From contig NZ_CP150919.1 in the NCBI RefSeq assembly GCF_039909015.1, positions 3,138,501 to 3,202,500 on the forward strand: a stretch of DNA of 64,000 bases. The letters are read 5' to 3'. The notes under the pieces were generated by a model. It worked only from the letters and a program-made list of their open reading frames with translations, searched no databases and was not told the origin of the DNA. How positions within the stretch are numbered: the first letter of the stretch is position 1; each line of letters starts with the position of its first letter. This document shows, piece after piece, positions 1-10,852 of the stretch. Both the position numbers and the translations under genes were made by a program. The DNA is from Pseudomonas grandcourensis. Its GTDB lineage: Bacteria > Pseudomonadota > Gammaproteobacteria > Pseudomonadales > Pseudomonadaceae.

Positions 1-135
1 GGCGTGAAGGGAGGAAGAATGGCCGGTAAATTTGGGCAGCGGCTGATTTGTCGTCATGACTCGACCTTGGCGCCGGGGCGGCAGGTTAAAAAGTAATGGG
101 TAACTTGCTGGAGACAAAGTCGGAATGATATTGAA

Positions 136-166
136 CAGCGAGAAGTTGTTTTTATACTTCTCGCTG
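136..166. terminator. Hairpin downstream of the histidine phosphatase gene
   Basis: A perfect 10-bp inverted repeat (CAGCGAGAAG / CTTCTCGCTG) encloses an 11-base T-rich loop. It lies about 75 bases past the stop of the reverse-strand phosphatase gene. Neither side has a clear run of T after the stem, so it is only a possible terminator. The rest of 1-239 shows no gene. Confidence 0.35.
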
Positions 167-239
167 ATTGTTCAGGTGTCATTCAGTCAACTTTCAAATA
201 ACTTGTTTCAAAAGTTGTCGATCTGCAGTGGCCAACGTT

Positions 240-890
240 TCATTTTTGTAAAAGAGTGTTCCAGTCTTCGGCATTCACAATGCCAAGTACTTGCAGTTGA
301 CCATTGCCATCGATGTGGACAAACAACGCGCTGCCGTACTCGGCATCTTTCGCCGAATGCCTGAGGCCAGTCTGCTTTTCAAAGTCAGCGATGCAACCGC
401 TGTGGGTCACCAGCACCAGGTTGCGATGGGCCACCTTGTGTGCCACGACATCGTTACGCAGAGTCGTGCCGCAGGTCGCCAGCCATTCCTGGGTCCGCGG
501 GTCGCTGTTGAACATGTAATGCGCCGTCTGCACCGTGCGTGTAACGGGGCTGGTCAGGATATCGGTCTGCGCCAGCCCCAGGCGCGCCAGGCCCTGGCCA
601 ACACCGGCCGCCGCTTCACTGCCGACACGGGTAATGCCGTCAGCCGGGCCCAGGCATGGGTTGCTGGAACGGTCGCAGCGCTCGGTATGACGAACCAGTA
701 CCGCGATCTCGCCGGCGCTCCAGTGCTGGAGCAATCGGGCCCGGGCTTGCGCGTCCTCTTCGGCCAGGTTGGTCGGGGATTTGGGCCACAGGAAAAATCC
801 GGTGGCCAGCACGGCGACGGTCAGTGCACCAATGGCCACGACCGATCTGGACAAGCGCGAAGACGGTTTACGCGAGACAGAGTTGACCAA
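240..890 (-). CDS. Membrane-anchored histidine phosphatase family protein
   Basis: The protein has 216 residues. A hydrophobic segment at about 17-36 follows a basic N-terminus and probably anchors it in the inner membrane with the catalytic domain in the periplasm. The phosphoglycerate-mutase-like signature is visible: LVRHTER carries the phospho-accepting histidine, SPVTRTVQTA matches the conserved arginine region, and LVTHSG carries the second histidine. The family removes phosphate from small molecules or glycans; the substrate cannot be told here. The open frame begins with TTG and has no in-frame ATG near the N-terminus, so the exact start is uncertain. It stands alone, on the same strand as the pqi genes but separated from them by 284 bases (891-1174) in which I see only the hairpin at 1131-1161. 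Confidence 0.75.
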   Translation of the reverse strand: MVNSVSRKPSSRLSRSVVAIGALTVAVLATGFFLWPKSPTNLAEEDAQARARLLQHWSAGEIAVLVRHTERCDRSSNPCLGPADGITRVGSEAAAGVGQGLARLGLAQTDILTSPVTRTVQTAHYMFNSDPRTQEWLATCGTTLRNDVVAHKVAHRNLVLVTHSGCIADFEKQTGLRHSAKDAEYGSALFVHIDGNGQLQVLGIVNAEDWNTLLQK

Positions 891-1130
891 GTTTTTCCAC
901 CATTGGGGCGCCAGGGAAGTGCTGCTGGCAAAGCCTGAAACAGCACCAAAAGATCCACCGAGATTAAGTCCGGTGAATTAACTGCAGCGAAAGCTACCTC
1001 TCGGCAAGTGTCAGAGCAGTGAAAGGAATGTGAAAAAATTGCAGGGGAGGGTACCTCTAGTCATTAGTTGGTAACTGGGAATTGTTATCTTTTTCTGTTG
1101 CCGGGATTTACAGCGGAGCACAGAAGGGAT

Positions 1131-1161
1131 GGATCAACGGCGAACTTGTCGCCGTTGATCC
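1131..1161 (-). terminator. Strong hairpin after the pqi operon
   Basis: A perfect 13-bp inverted repeat (GGATCAACGGCGA / TCGCCGTTGATCC) with a 5-base loop sits 14 bases after the pqiC stop codon. It lacks a T tract on the reverse strand, so it may act as a weak intrinsic terminator or an mRNA 3' end stabiliser. Confidence 0.5.
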
Positions 1162-1174
1162 GGGGGCGACGGGT

Positions 1175-1732
1175 TCAAGGCGCAGGGCAGTTTGCCTGTG
1201 GTCTGACGGCCGCCTGGCTGATCAGCGCGGCCAGGCGCTTGACGTTGTTTTGCTGGGCAAGCACCAGGTCATCGATGGTCGCGCCCGAGGGCGTTTGCAA
1301 GGTGCTGCGGCAAATCATCCGGGGCGTGTCGCCGGTGCCGGCACTGCGCAGGCGCCATTCCACGTCCATCAAGGCGTACTGGCCGGGGACCGAGTCAAAA
1401 CGCTGCACATCGATCCGCACCGAATGGCGGCCTTGTACAGGGCTGTTGCTCAGTTGATCAACCAGAGCACTGCGCAATTCGTCCACGAGGGTGGCGCCCC
1501 ACCATTGGGTTTCCAGGATCGCCAGGCCACTGTTGCCCTGGCGAATGACGATCTGCGCACGATCGACCTGGGGCGGCACGCTGATCGTCTCGATCTGAAT
1601 CACCCCGACGGTGGTCCTTGAGTGATTGCCCTGCTGGGTCGGGGTCAGGGTATGGAATTGAATCGGGTCACTGCGGCAGGCGGCGAGCAGCAACATCGCG
1701 GTGACCAAGGTGAACTTCAGCGGTAAAGCCAT
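1175..1732 (-). CDS. pqiC: PqiC-family auxiliary lipoprotein of the Pqi lipid transport complex
   Basis: A 185-residue lipoprotein. The signal peptide ends in a lipobox (LLLAAC), placing a lipidated cysteine near residue 19. In the family, PqiC is an outer-membrane lipoprotein that docks the PqiB tunnel to the outer membrane. The ATG at 1732 is preceded by AGGAG at 8 bases; the longer reading starts with TTG and has no such site. It is the last gene of pqiA-pqiA-pqiB-pqiC, 17 bases after pqiB. The position directly after an MCE-domain gene is the strongest functional evidence, since the sequence is only moderately conserved in this family. Confidence 0.85.
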   Translation of the reverse strand: MALPLKFTLVTAMLLLAACRSDPIQFHTLTPTQQGNHSRTTVGVIQIETISVPPQVDRAQIVIRQGNSGLAILETQWWGATLVDELRSALVDQLSNSPVQGRHSVRIDVQRFDSVPGQYALMDVEWRLRSAGTGDTPRMICRSTLQTPSGATIDDLVLAQQNNVKRLAALISQAAVRPQANCPAP

Positions 1733-1749
1733 GGGTGTTGCTCCTGTGT

Positions 1750-3426
1750 TCAATTGCGCGGTGGCCCTTGCAGATCCACGGGGGCGGCATTGTTCGGACG
1801 GCCGCGAAGCAGCGATTCCGGATGCCGTCCCAGGTAATCCGAAAGATCACGCAAGGATCTCGACGTGCGTCCCAGTTCATCCAGGGTCTGCCCCAGTTTT
1901 TCCCGTTGCGGCGAATCGTCGGCCAAGGTCGAACTGGCCGACTGCAGGGTCGAATTGGCGGTTTCCAGGGTCTTGCTGACATCCGACAGGGTGGTTTGCA
2001 CGCCGGGCAGGATCTTGCCGTTGAATTGCATCATGCCTTTGCGCAGTTCGACGAGGTTGCCGTCGAGATTGCCGGCAATACGCTCGATCGGCAGCTTGTT
2101 GATCTTGTCGACCATGGATTCGAGTTTTTCCTGCAATTGCTCGAGGCTGCCGGGAATGGTCGGAATCACGACCGGGCGTGCGTTTGCATCGAAGGCGACT
2201 TTGTCGGCCTTGGGGTAGAAGTCCAGGGCAATGTACAGCTGGCCGGTCAGGAAGTTACCGGTGCGGGCCTGGGCACGCAGGCCGTTTTCGATGAAGCTGC
2301 CGATCAAGCGTACGCCGGCGGCTTCGTTATTAGGGTCATGATCGAGCGCCTTGAGCATTTTGATGTGGGCCTGGCCCAGGCGCTGCGGGTAGATCACGAT
2401 ACCGACGTTGATTGGAAAGGAACGTTTTTTCTCGTCGTAATCCAGATTGACTGCCACTACCTTGCCGATTTCCACACCGAGGAATTCCACCGGCGCGTCG
2501 ACCTTGAGCCCGCGCAGTGCCTGGTCGAAGCGCATGGCCAGGTACTGCGGCTTGCCGTTTGGCGGGGCGAGGGCGGTTTGCTGGTCTTCGAACAGTTCGT
2601 AGGCGTACTCCGCGGCAGCCGGCTTATCGTTGGGGCTGTAGTCTGGCGCGCGGAAGGCAATGCCGCCCACCAGCAAGGAAGACAAGGATTCGGTCTTGAC
2701 CGCAAAACCGTTGGCGCCAACGTTCACGTCAATGCCGCTGGCGTTCCAGAAACGGGTGTTTTCGGTGACGTATTTGTCATTGGGGGCATGGATGAACAGT
2801 TCTATGTTCACGCCCTTGCCATCCGGGTCCAGCGCGTAGGCCACCACCTGGCCCACGGGGATCTTGCGGTAGTAGACGGGAGAGCCGATGTCCAGCGACC
2901 CCAGGTCCTGGGTGAACAGGGTGAAACGCTTGCCCGGCTCGCCGTAGGTGATGGGCGGCGGGTTCTCCAGCCCTGTGAAGTGCTTTGCCCGGCCGTTGGC
3001 CTGGCCGATATCGGCACCGATGTAATCGCCCGACAGCAACGTATCGATACCGGACACGCCGCCCGCGCCTATGCGCGGCCGCACGACCCAGAACTGCGAG
3101 TCTTCGCGGGTAAAGCTTTCGGCCTGCTTTTCCAGCTTGATGGTGGCATTGACACTCTTCTGGTCATTGGCCAGCTCCACATCGGAGACATGACCAATCA
3201 CGACGTTGCGGTATTTGACCTCGGTCTTGTTCGCGGTCAGGCCGTCACCGGTCTTGAACGTGATAACGATGGTCGGGCCTTGCTGCAAAATGCTGTGAAC
3301 CACCAGCGAAATACCCACCAGCACCGCGACGATCGGGACGATCCAGACCAGCGAAACGCTGAAGCGGCGGGTCTTGATCGGCGCCGGCCCGGGGGCTTGC
3401 GGCCCGTCAGTGGCTTGTGACTTCAT
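1750..3426 (-). CDS. pqiB: Intermembrane transport protein PqiB (MCE domains)
   Basis: 558 residues. One N-terminal transmembrane helix (about 25-45, VSLVWIVPIVAVLVGISLVV) is followed by three MlaD/MCE domains, roughly 50-140, 165-225 and 285-390, and a helical C-terminal part rich in heptads (LEQLQEKLESMVDKINKL, then ETANSTLQSASSTL) that in PqiB forms a coiled-coil needle. PqiB hexamers form a periplasm-spanning tunnel thought to move phospholipids between the membranes. The start at 3426 has GGAGG five bases upstream; an upstream ATG at 3441 lacks one. The gene overlaps the end of the second pqiA gene by 20 bases, so the operon is tightly coupled. Confidence 0.93.
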   Translation of the reverse strand: MKSQATDGPQAPGPAPIKTRRFSVSLVWIVPIVAVLVGISLVVHSILQQGPTIVITFKTGDGLTANKTEVKYRNVVIGHVSDVELANDQKSVNATIKLEKQAESFTREDSQFWVVRPRIGAGGVSGIDTLLSGDYIGADIGQANGRAKHFTGLENPPPITYGEPGKRFTLFTQDLGSLDIGSPVYYRKIPVGQVVAYALDPDGKGVNIELFIHAPNDKYVTENTRFWNASGIDVNVGANGFAVKTESLSSLLVGGIAFRAPDYSPNDKPAAAEYAYELFEDQQTALAPPNGKPQYLAMRFDQALRGLKVDAPVEFLGVEIGKVVAVNLDYDEKKRSFPINVGIVIYPQRLGQAHIKMLKALDHDPNNEAAGVRLIGSFIENGLRAQARTGNFLTGQLYIALDFYPKADKVAFDANARPVVIPTIPGSLEQLQEKLESMVDKINKLPIERIAGNLDGNLVELRKGMMQFNGKILPGVQTTLSDVSKTLETANSTLQSASSTLADDSPQREKLGQTLDELGRTSRSLRDLSDYLGRHPESLLRGRPNNAAPVDLQGPPRN

Positions 3427-4063
3427 CCGTGACCTCCTCATTGTGTGGGTTTTCCCGTTCTTTATCCCAGATCATGCGTGGATCGAAACTCATTGCCGAC
3501 AGCATGGTGAACACCACCACCAATCCGAAAAACAGAATGCCCGGGCGCGGTTCGATATCGGCCAGGGCCTGGAATTTCACCAGCGAGGCCACCAGGGCGA
3601 CCACGATCACATCGAGCATCGACCAGTAACCGATGACCTCGACGAAGCGGTACAGCGTCGACCGTTCTTTTCGTGCCCACTCGCTGTCCCGTTGCACGGT
3701 GACCAGCAGCAGCGTGATGGCGACGAACTTGATGCCCGGCACCGCGATACTGGCAATGAAAATGATCAGGGCGATGTCCCAGGCTCCTGCCTCCCAGAAC
3801 TCCAGCACGCCGCTCATGATCGTGCTGTCGGCGCCGTTGCCGACCATTTCGGTGTTCATTACCGGCAACAGGTTGGCCGGGATATAGAACACCAGGGCCG
3901 CGATCATGAAGGCCCAGGTGCGTGCCAGCGAATTGGTTTTGCGCCGGTGCAGCGGCGCACCGCAACGCTCGCATTCGTGGGGCTCGAAGGTCATGTCGCA
4001 GGCCAGCCCGCAGGTGTGGCAAAGGCACAGGTTGAGCTCGTCGGCGTAAGGAGGCGTGCTCAT
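3407..4063 (-). CDS. pqiA: PqiA-like inner-membrane protein, second half
   Basis: 218 residues. It begins with two zinc-ribbon-like cysteine pairs (CLCHTCGLAC and CERCG), followed by four predicted transmembrane helices. The family is the integral-membrane partner of PqiB. In E. coli one PqiA protein contains two such halves; here each half is its own gene. The ATG at 4063 overlaps the stop of the preceding gene as ATGA, a sign of translational coupling and roughly equal synthesis of the two halves. An ATG at 4075 is also possible but has less support. Confidence 0.88.
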   Translation of the reverse strand: MSTPPYADELNLCLCHTCGLACDMTFEPHECERCGAPLHRRKTNSLARTWAFMIAALVFYIPANLLPVMNTEMVGNGADSTIMSGVLEFWEAGAWDIALIIFIASIAVPGIKFVAITLLLVTVQRDSEWARKERSTLYRFVEVIGYWSMLDVIVVALVASLVKFQALADIEPRPGILFFGLVVVFTMLSAMSFDPRMIWDKERENPHNEEVTDEVTSH

Positions 4064-4656
4064 ACAAGGTCCCATAGTTCGCGTATGTCGCGCCCGGCGA
4101 TGCGAATCATCATCAGGCTCAGGGCAGCGAGGGCAAACAACCCGATGCCGGGCAGCACATCGAGCAGTCCGGCGAGCTTGATCACCGCGACCATGGCGCC
4201 CAGCAGGCAGACTTCGAGCATGCTCCAGGGCCTGAGGGTTTCCAGCCAGCGCATGCAGAACTTGAATCCGGGCGAGCGTCGCCCACTGAGGGCGAAGCCC
4301 AGCACCCAGATCAGCAGCAGCAACTGGAAAATCGGCGCGATGATCATGGCGATTGCCGCCACCGTGGCGATGAAGGTGATTGGCCCCAGGCTCAGGGCCA
4401 GCACCGAGTCCCAGAGCGTTGCGCTGTTCTTCACGCCTTTGAGGTTGATGCTCATCACCGGATAGAAATTGGCGAATATCCAGAGCATCAACGCGGTGAA
4501 GGTCAACGCAAGACGCTGTTCCACCGTGAGGCCGTTATAGCGCTGAAGCACGCCGCCACAGCGCGTACACAGGGTCTTTTGATGTTTGGCGAGCGTTACT
4601 TTTTGGTACACGCTGTCGCAGTGCTCGCAGATGATCAGCTGATCAGTAGTTGCCAT
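4060..4656 (-). CDS. pqiA: PqiA-like inner-membrane protein, first half
   Basis: 198 residues. The N-terminus has CxxC pairs (IICEHCDSVYQ, CTRCGGVL) typical of PqiA zinc ribbons, then four hydrophobic helices. This is the first gene of the pqi operon. It probably forms a heterodimer-like unit with the next gene product, equivalent to one full-length PqiA. The family is linked to paraquat (SoxRS) induction in enterobacteria; whether that applies here cannot be read from the sequence. Confidence 0.88.
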   Translation of the reverse strand: MATTDQLIICEHCDSVYQKVTLAKHQKTLCTRCGGVLQRYNGLTVEQRLALTFTALMLWIFANFYPVMSINLKGVKNSATLWDSVLALSLGPITFIATVAAIAMIIAPIFQLLLLIWVLGFALSGRRSPGFKFCMRWLETLRPWSMLEVCLLGAMVAVIKLAGLLDVLPGIGLFALAALSLMMIRIAGRDIRELWDLV

Positions 4657-5027
4657 GGGTCAAGCTCAACAGAAGGCAGGAAGTTCAGAGCACCCCCTCA
4701 ATATAGAAGTGACTCGCAATTGAGCAAATCGAAAGTCGCAACCTGAACACTATCTGCCGCCGGTGATGACATGACCCAGGGTATTTCATGGAGAACAAGC
4801 GACGAACGACTTTGATTTCCTCTGCCTGAACTGCGCGTTTTAAAAATAACCGTACTAGGCTGACTCGGGTGCCTTGAGTAGCTACAGGTATTCAGATGCA
4901 TGGTCAGTTGAACGCCTGGAACTCACCAGAGGGCATGGTTTGGGGGTAACTCACCAGGGTCCGGTCACGGATTACTTGAAAACAGGTAACCGGCCACAAG
5001 GATCCGTCCCGATAAAGGAAGGTCGCC
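4657..5027. other. Intergenic region between divergent pqiA and sulfatase genes
   Basis: A 371-base region with divergent genes on each side, so it must hold both promoters. I see no open reading frame with a ribosome binding site, no strong hairpin and no clear sigma-70 boxes. The bases just before 5028 contain AAGGAAGG, the ribosome binding site of the sulfatase. Confidence 0.6.
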
Positions 5028-6680
5028 ATGAAAAGACTCTCGCATCGCTCAAGTTTCTACATAGCAGGTTCATTACTGATAGCGCTTAACGGTTTGGCCC
5101 AGGCTGCACAAACAGAAAAACCCAATATCCTGTTCATCGTGTCCGACGATACCGGCTACGGCGATCTGGGCCCCTATGGTGGCGGCGTTGGCCGCGGCAT
5201 GCCGACTCCCAGCATCGACGAACTGGCCGCTGAGGGCACAACCTTTTACTCGTTCTACGCGCAACCAAGCTGCACGCCCGGGCGAGCCGCCATGCAGACC
5301 GGGCGCATCCCCAATCGCAGCGGCATGACCACCGTGGCCTTCCAGGGCCAGGGCGGTGGTTTGCCTGCCGCCGAGTGGACGCTGGCCTCGGTGCTCAAGA
5401 CCGGCGGTTACGAGACCTACTTCACCGGCAAGTGGCACTTGGGTGAAGCCGACTATGCGTTGCCCAATGCCCAGGGGTATGACGTGATGAAGTACGTCGG
5501 CCTCTATCACCTCAATGCCTACACCTACGCCGACCCGACCTGGTTCCCCGACATGGACCCGGAAACCCGGGCGATGTTTACCCAGGTGACCAAGGGCGCA
5601 CTCTCGGGCAAGGCGGGAGAAAAGGCTGTCGAAGAATTCAAGATCAACGGCCAGTACGTCGATACGCCGGTCATCGATGGCAAGCCCGGTGTCGTCGGGA
5701 TTCCCTATTTTGACGGTTATGTCGAAAAAGCCGCGCTGGAATTCCTCGATACCGCCGCCAAGTCCGACAAGCCGTTCTTCATCAACGTCAACTTCATGAA
5801 AGTGCACCAGCCGAACCTGCCGGCACCGGAGTTCGTTCACAAGTCGATGTCCAAGTCCAAGTACGCCGACTCGGTGGTCGAACTGGATACGCGCATCGGC
5901 CGAATCATGGACAAGCTCAAGGCGCTGGGCCTGGATAAGAATACGCTGGTGGTCTACACCACCGACAACGGCGCCTGGCAGGACGTTTACCCGGATGCCG
6001 GCTACACGCCTTTCCGTGGTACCAAGGGCACCGTGCGCGAGGGCGGTAACCGGGTCCCGGCGATCATGGCCTGGCCCGGCAAAATCAAGCCCAATGCCAA
6101 GAACCACGACATTCTCGGCGGGCTCGATCTGATGGCGACCTTCGCCTCGGTGGCCGGTATCAAGTTGCCGGAGAAGGATCGCGAAGGTCAGCCGATCATG
6201 TTCGACAGCTACGACATGACCCCTGTAATCACCGGCACTGGCCCCGACCCGCGCAAGGAGTGGTTCTACTTCACCGAAAACGAGTTGTCGCCGGGGGCGG
6301 TCCGTGTGGGCAACTACAAAGCCGTGTTCAACCTGCGCGGCGACGATGGTGTGCCGACCGGTGGCCTGGCCGTGGACACCAACCTGGGCTGGAAAGGTGC
6401 CACCAAGTACGTGGCGACGGTGCCTCAGGTCTTCGATTTGTATCAAGACCCACAGGAGCGCTATGACATCTTCATGAGTAATGTCACCGAGCGTACCTGG
6501 ACCATGGTGCCGATCAGTCAGGCGATCAACAAACTGATGCAGACCTACATCAAATACCCGCCACGCAAGATGCAAAGCATGACCTATGACGGGCCGATCG
6601 AATTGTCCAAGTACCAGAAATTCCAGTCGGTACGGGAAGAAATGCAGAAGGAGGGCATCAACATTCAGATGCCTCAATAG
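5028..6680 (+). CDS. Secreted type I sulfatase (arylsulfatase-like)
   Basis: 550 residues with a Sec signal peptide (about 1-26, ending AQAAQ), so a periplasmic enzyme. The N-terminal metal site is visible (IVSDDTGYGD). The catalytic motif C82-T-P-G-R86 fits C-x-P-x-R, in which the cysteine is converted to formylglycine. The second sulfatase signature follows (FTGKWHLGE). The metal-site pair DN appears in YTTDNGAWQ and a conserved lysine in RGTKG. The family hydrolyses sulfate esters, usually for sulfur scavenging. No formylglycine-generating enzyme or sulfate-ester transporter lies in the window. AAGGAAGG precedes the ATG. The gene stands alone, convergent with the amine oxidase gene. Confidence 0.9.
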   Translation: MKRLSHRSSFYIAGSLLIALNGLAQAAQTEKPNILFIVSDDTGYGDLGPYGGGVGRGMPTPSIDELAAEGTTFYSFYAQPSCTPGRAAMQTGRIPNRSGMTTVAFQGQGGGLPAAEWTLASVLKTGGYETYFTGKWHLGEADYALPNAQGYDVMKYVGLYHLNAYTYADPTWFPDMDPETRAMFTQVTKGALSGKAGEKAVEEFKINGQYVDTPVIDGKPGVVGIPYFDGYVEKAALEFLDTAAKSDKPFFINVNFMKVHQPNLPAPEFVHKSMSKSKYADSVVELDTRIGRIMDKLKALGLDKNTLVVYTTDNGAWQDVYPDAGYTPFRGTKGTVREGGNRVPAIMAWPGKIKPNAKNHDILGGLDLMATFASVAGIKLPEKDREGQPIMFDSYDMTPVITGTGPDPRKEWFYFTENELSPGAVRVGNYKAVFNLRGDDGVPTGGLAVDTNLGWKGATKYVATVPQVFDLYQDPQERYDIFMSNVTERTWTMVPISQAINKLMQTYIKYPPRKMQSMTYDGPIELSKYQKFQSVREEMQKEGINIQMPQ

Positions 6681-6734
6681 ATGTGCCGCGGCGATCTCTT
6701 GAGGTCGCCGCCACCCCACCTGACCTGCCGGCAC

Positions 6735-6764
6735 GCCTGAAGCGAGAGACAACTCGTTTCAGGC
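6735..6764. terminator. Hairpin between convergent genes
   Basis: A 12-bp stem with one G-T wobble (GCCTGAAGCGAG / CTCGTTTCAGGC) and a 6-base loop lies between the convergent sulfatase and oxidoreductase genes. A second, shorter GC-rich hairpin is at 6688-6711. Neither has a T run, but the position suggests transcription end points for both genes. Confidence 0.45.
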
Positions 6765-6773
6765 ACCCGGTGG

Positions 6774-9178
<2,405 letters not shown>

Positions 9179-9206
9179 TTATTGGATTCTTCAGGTGTTC
9201 ACGCTA

Positions 9207-9302
9207 CCTGTGGGAGCGAGCTTGCTCGCGATGGCGGCCTGTCAGTCAACGGAGATGTTGAATGCGCTGGCCTCTTCGCGGGCAAGCCCGCTCCTACAGG
9301 GG
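9207..9302. repeat. REP doublet
   Basis: Two inverted copies of the Pseudomonas REP core: CCTGTGGGAGCGAGCTTGCT with its continuation CGCGATGGCGG, and the degenerate partner CGCGGGCAAGCCCGCTCCTA. They are separated by about 40 bases. The doublet sits between the glutamine-synthetase-like gene and the binding-protein gene and can fold into a cruciform. Confidence 0.9.
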
Positions 9303-9331
9303 ATGTGTGATCCCTTGGGGGAGCGAGGGCG

Positions 9332-10690
9332 TTAAACGCTGAGCATCAGGAACTCACGCTCCCACGAACTGATCACCCGCTTGAAGTTCTCGTGCTCGGC
9401 GCGTTTGACCGCGACGTAGCCGCGCACGAACTTGCTGCCCAGGTAACGGCCAATGGTGTCGCACTCTTCCATCTGGGTCAGGGCGTCTTCGATGGTGATC
9501 GGCAGGCGCAGGTTGCGACGCTCATAGGCGCGGCCCTGTACCGCAGCGCTCGGCTCGATGCGCTCGATCATGCCCAGGTAACCGCACAGCAGGCTGGCGG
9601 CGATGGCCAGGTACGGGTTGGCGTCGGCGCCCGGCAGACGGTTCTCGACCCGCATGGCGTCCGGGCTTGAAGTCGGCACGCGCAGGCCGACGGTGCGGTT
9701 CTCTTCGCCCCATTCGACGTTCACCGGTGCCGAGGTGTCCGGCAGGAAGCGGCGGAACGAGTTGACGTTCGGCGCGAACATCGGCAGCACTTTCGGGATG
9801 TACTTCTGCAGGCCGCCAATGTGATGCAGGAACAGCTCGCTCATGTTGCCATCGGCATCGGCGAAGATTGGTTGGCCGGTGGCGATGTCCACCACGCTCT
9901 GGTGAATGTGCATGGCGCTGCCAGGCTCGTCGCCGACCGGCTTGGCCATGAAGGTTGCCGCCACATTGTGCTTGAGCGCCGCTTCACGCATGGTGCGCTT
10001 GAACACGGTGATCTGGTCGGCCAGGTCCAGGGCGTTGCCGTGACGGAAGTTGATTTCCATCTGCGCCGGGCCGTCTTCGTGGATCAGCGTGTCGAGGTCC
10101 AGACCTTGCAGTTCGCACCAGTCATAGACGTCTTCGAACAGCGGGTCGAATTCGTTGGCCGCGTCAATGGAGAACGACTGACGACCGCTTTCGGCACGGC
10201 CCGAACGGCCCATTGGCGCCTTGAGCGGCAGGTCCGGGTCTTCGCAGCGCTGGGTCAGGTAGAACTCCATTTCCGGCGCGACGATCGGCCGCCAGCCTTT
10301 GTCGGTGTACAACTGCAGGACTTTCTTCAGCACGTTGCGTGGCGACAGTTCGATCGGGTTGCCGAACTTGTCGAAGGTGTCGTGGATCACGATGGCAGTC
10401 GGCTCGATGGCCCATGGCACCACGTAGACGGCGTCGGCGTCCGGCTTGCAGACCATGTCGATATCGGCCGGGTCGAGCAGGTCGTAGTAGATGTCGTCGT
10501 CGACAAAGTCCCCGGTTACCGTTTGCAGAAGGACACTTTCCGGCAGGCGCATGCCTCGCTCATGCAGGAACTTGTTGGTCGGTGCAATTTTGCCGCGTGC
10601 AATGCCGGTCAGGTCGCTGACGACGCACTCGACTTCGGTAATCTTGTGATCTTTCAGCCAAGTGAACAGCTGATCGAAAGGGACATTCAT
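9332..10690 (-). CDS. Glutamine synthetase family protein, gamma-glutamylpolyamine synthetase-like
   Basis: 452 residues, the length of the PuuA/PauA class rather than of ammonia-fixing GlnA. Metal and ATP-site segments are visible: EMEFYL, HEDGPAQMEINF, GSAMHIHQS, and ENRTVGLRVP. These enzymes join glutamate to putrescine or other amines using ATP, the first step of the gamma-glutamyl route; the oxidase encoded downstream would perform the next step. The ATG at 10690 follows GAGG at 5 bases; a longer reading from 10738 lacks a binding site. It is divergent from an AraC-type regulator gene across 162 bases. Pseudomonads carry several paralogues with different amine preferences, so the substrate is uncertain. 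Confidence 0.88.
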   Translation of the reverse strand: MNVPFDQLFTWLKDHKITEVECVVSDLTGIARGKIAPTNKFLHERGMRLPESVLLQTVTGDFVDDDIYYDLLDPADIDMVCKPDADAVYVVPWAIEPTAIVIHDTFDKFGNPIELSPRNVLKKVLQLYTDKGWRPIVAPEMEFYLTQRCEDPDLPLKAPMGRSGRAESGRQSFSIDAANEFDPLFEDVYDWCELQGLDLDTLIHEDGPAQMEINFRHGNALDLADQITVFKRTMREAALKHNVAATFMAKPVGDEPGSAMHIHQSVVDIATGQPIFADADGNMSELFLHHIGGLQKYIPKVLPMFAPNVNSFRRFLPDTSAPVNVEWGEENRTVGLRVPTSSPDAMRVENRLPGADANPYLAIAASLLCGYLGMIERIEPSAAVQGRAYERRNLRLPITIEDALTQMEECDTIGRYLGSKFVRGYVAVKRAEHENFKRVISSWEREFLMLSV

Positions 10691-10852
10691 AAAGACCTCG
10701 TTATTGGTTTTATTAACGCCAGGAGAGACCGGTTTCATCCGCCGGACACTTCCCCTGTAGCGCGTTGACGACTATCTTGTGCGAGCCTTGCAGTTCCATC
10801 TATCCACTTTAAGCAGCACAAAGCGCACCAAAAGAGTGCGTAAGGTCGCCCC

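Noticed and set aside
1735..3420. A 561-codon forward open frame opposite pqiB
   Set aside because: Antisense shadow of a clearly conserved MCE-domain gene, with no domain of its own.
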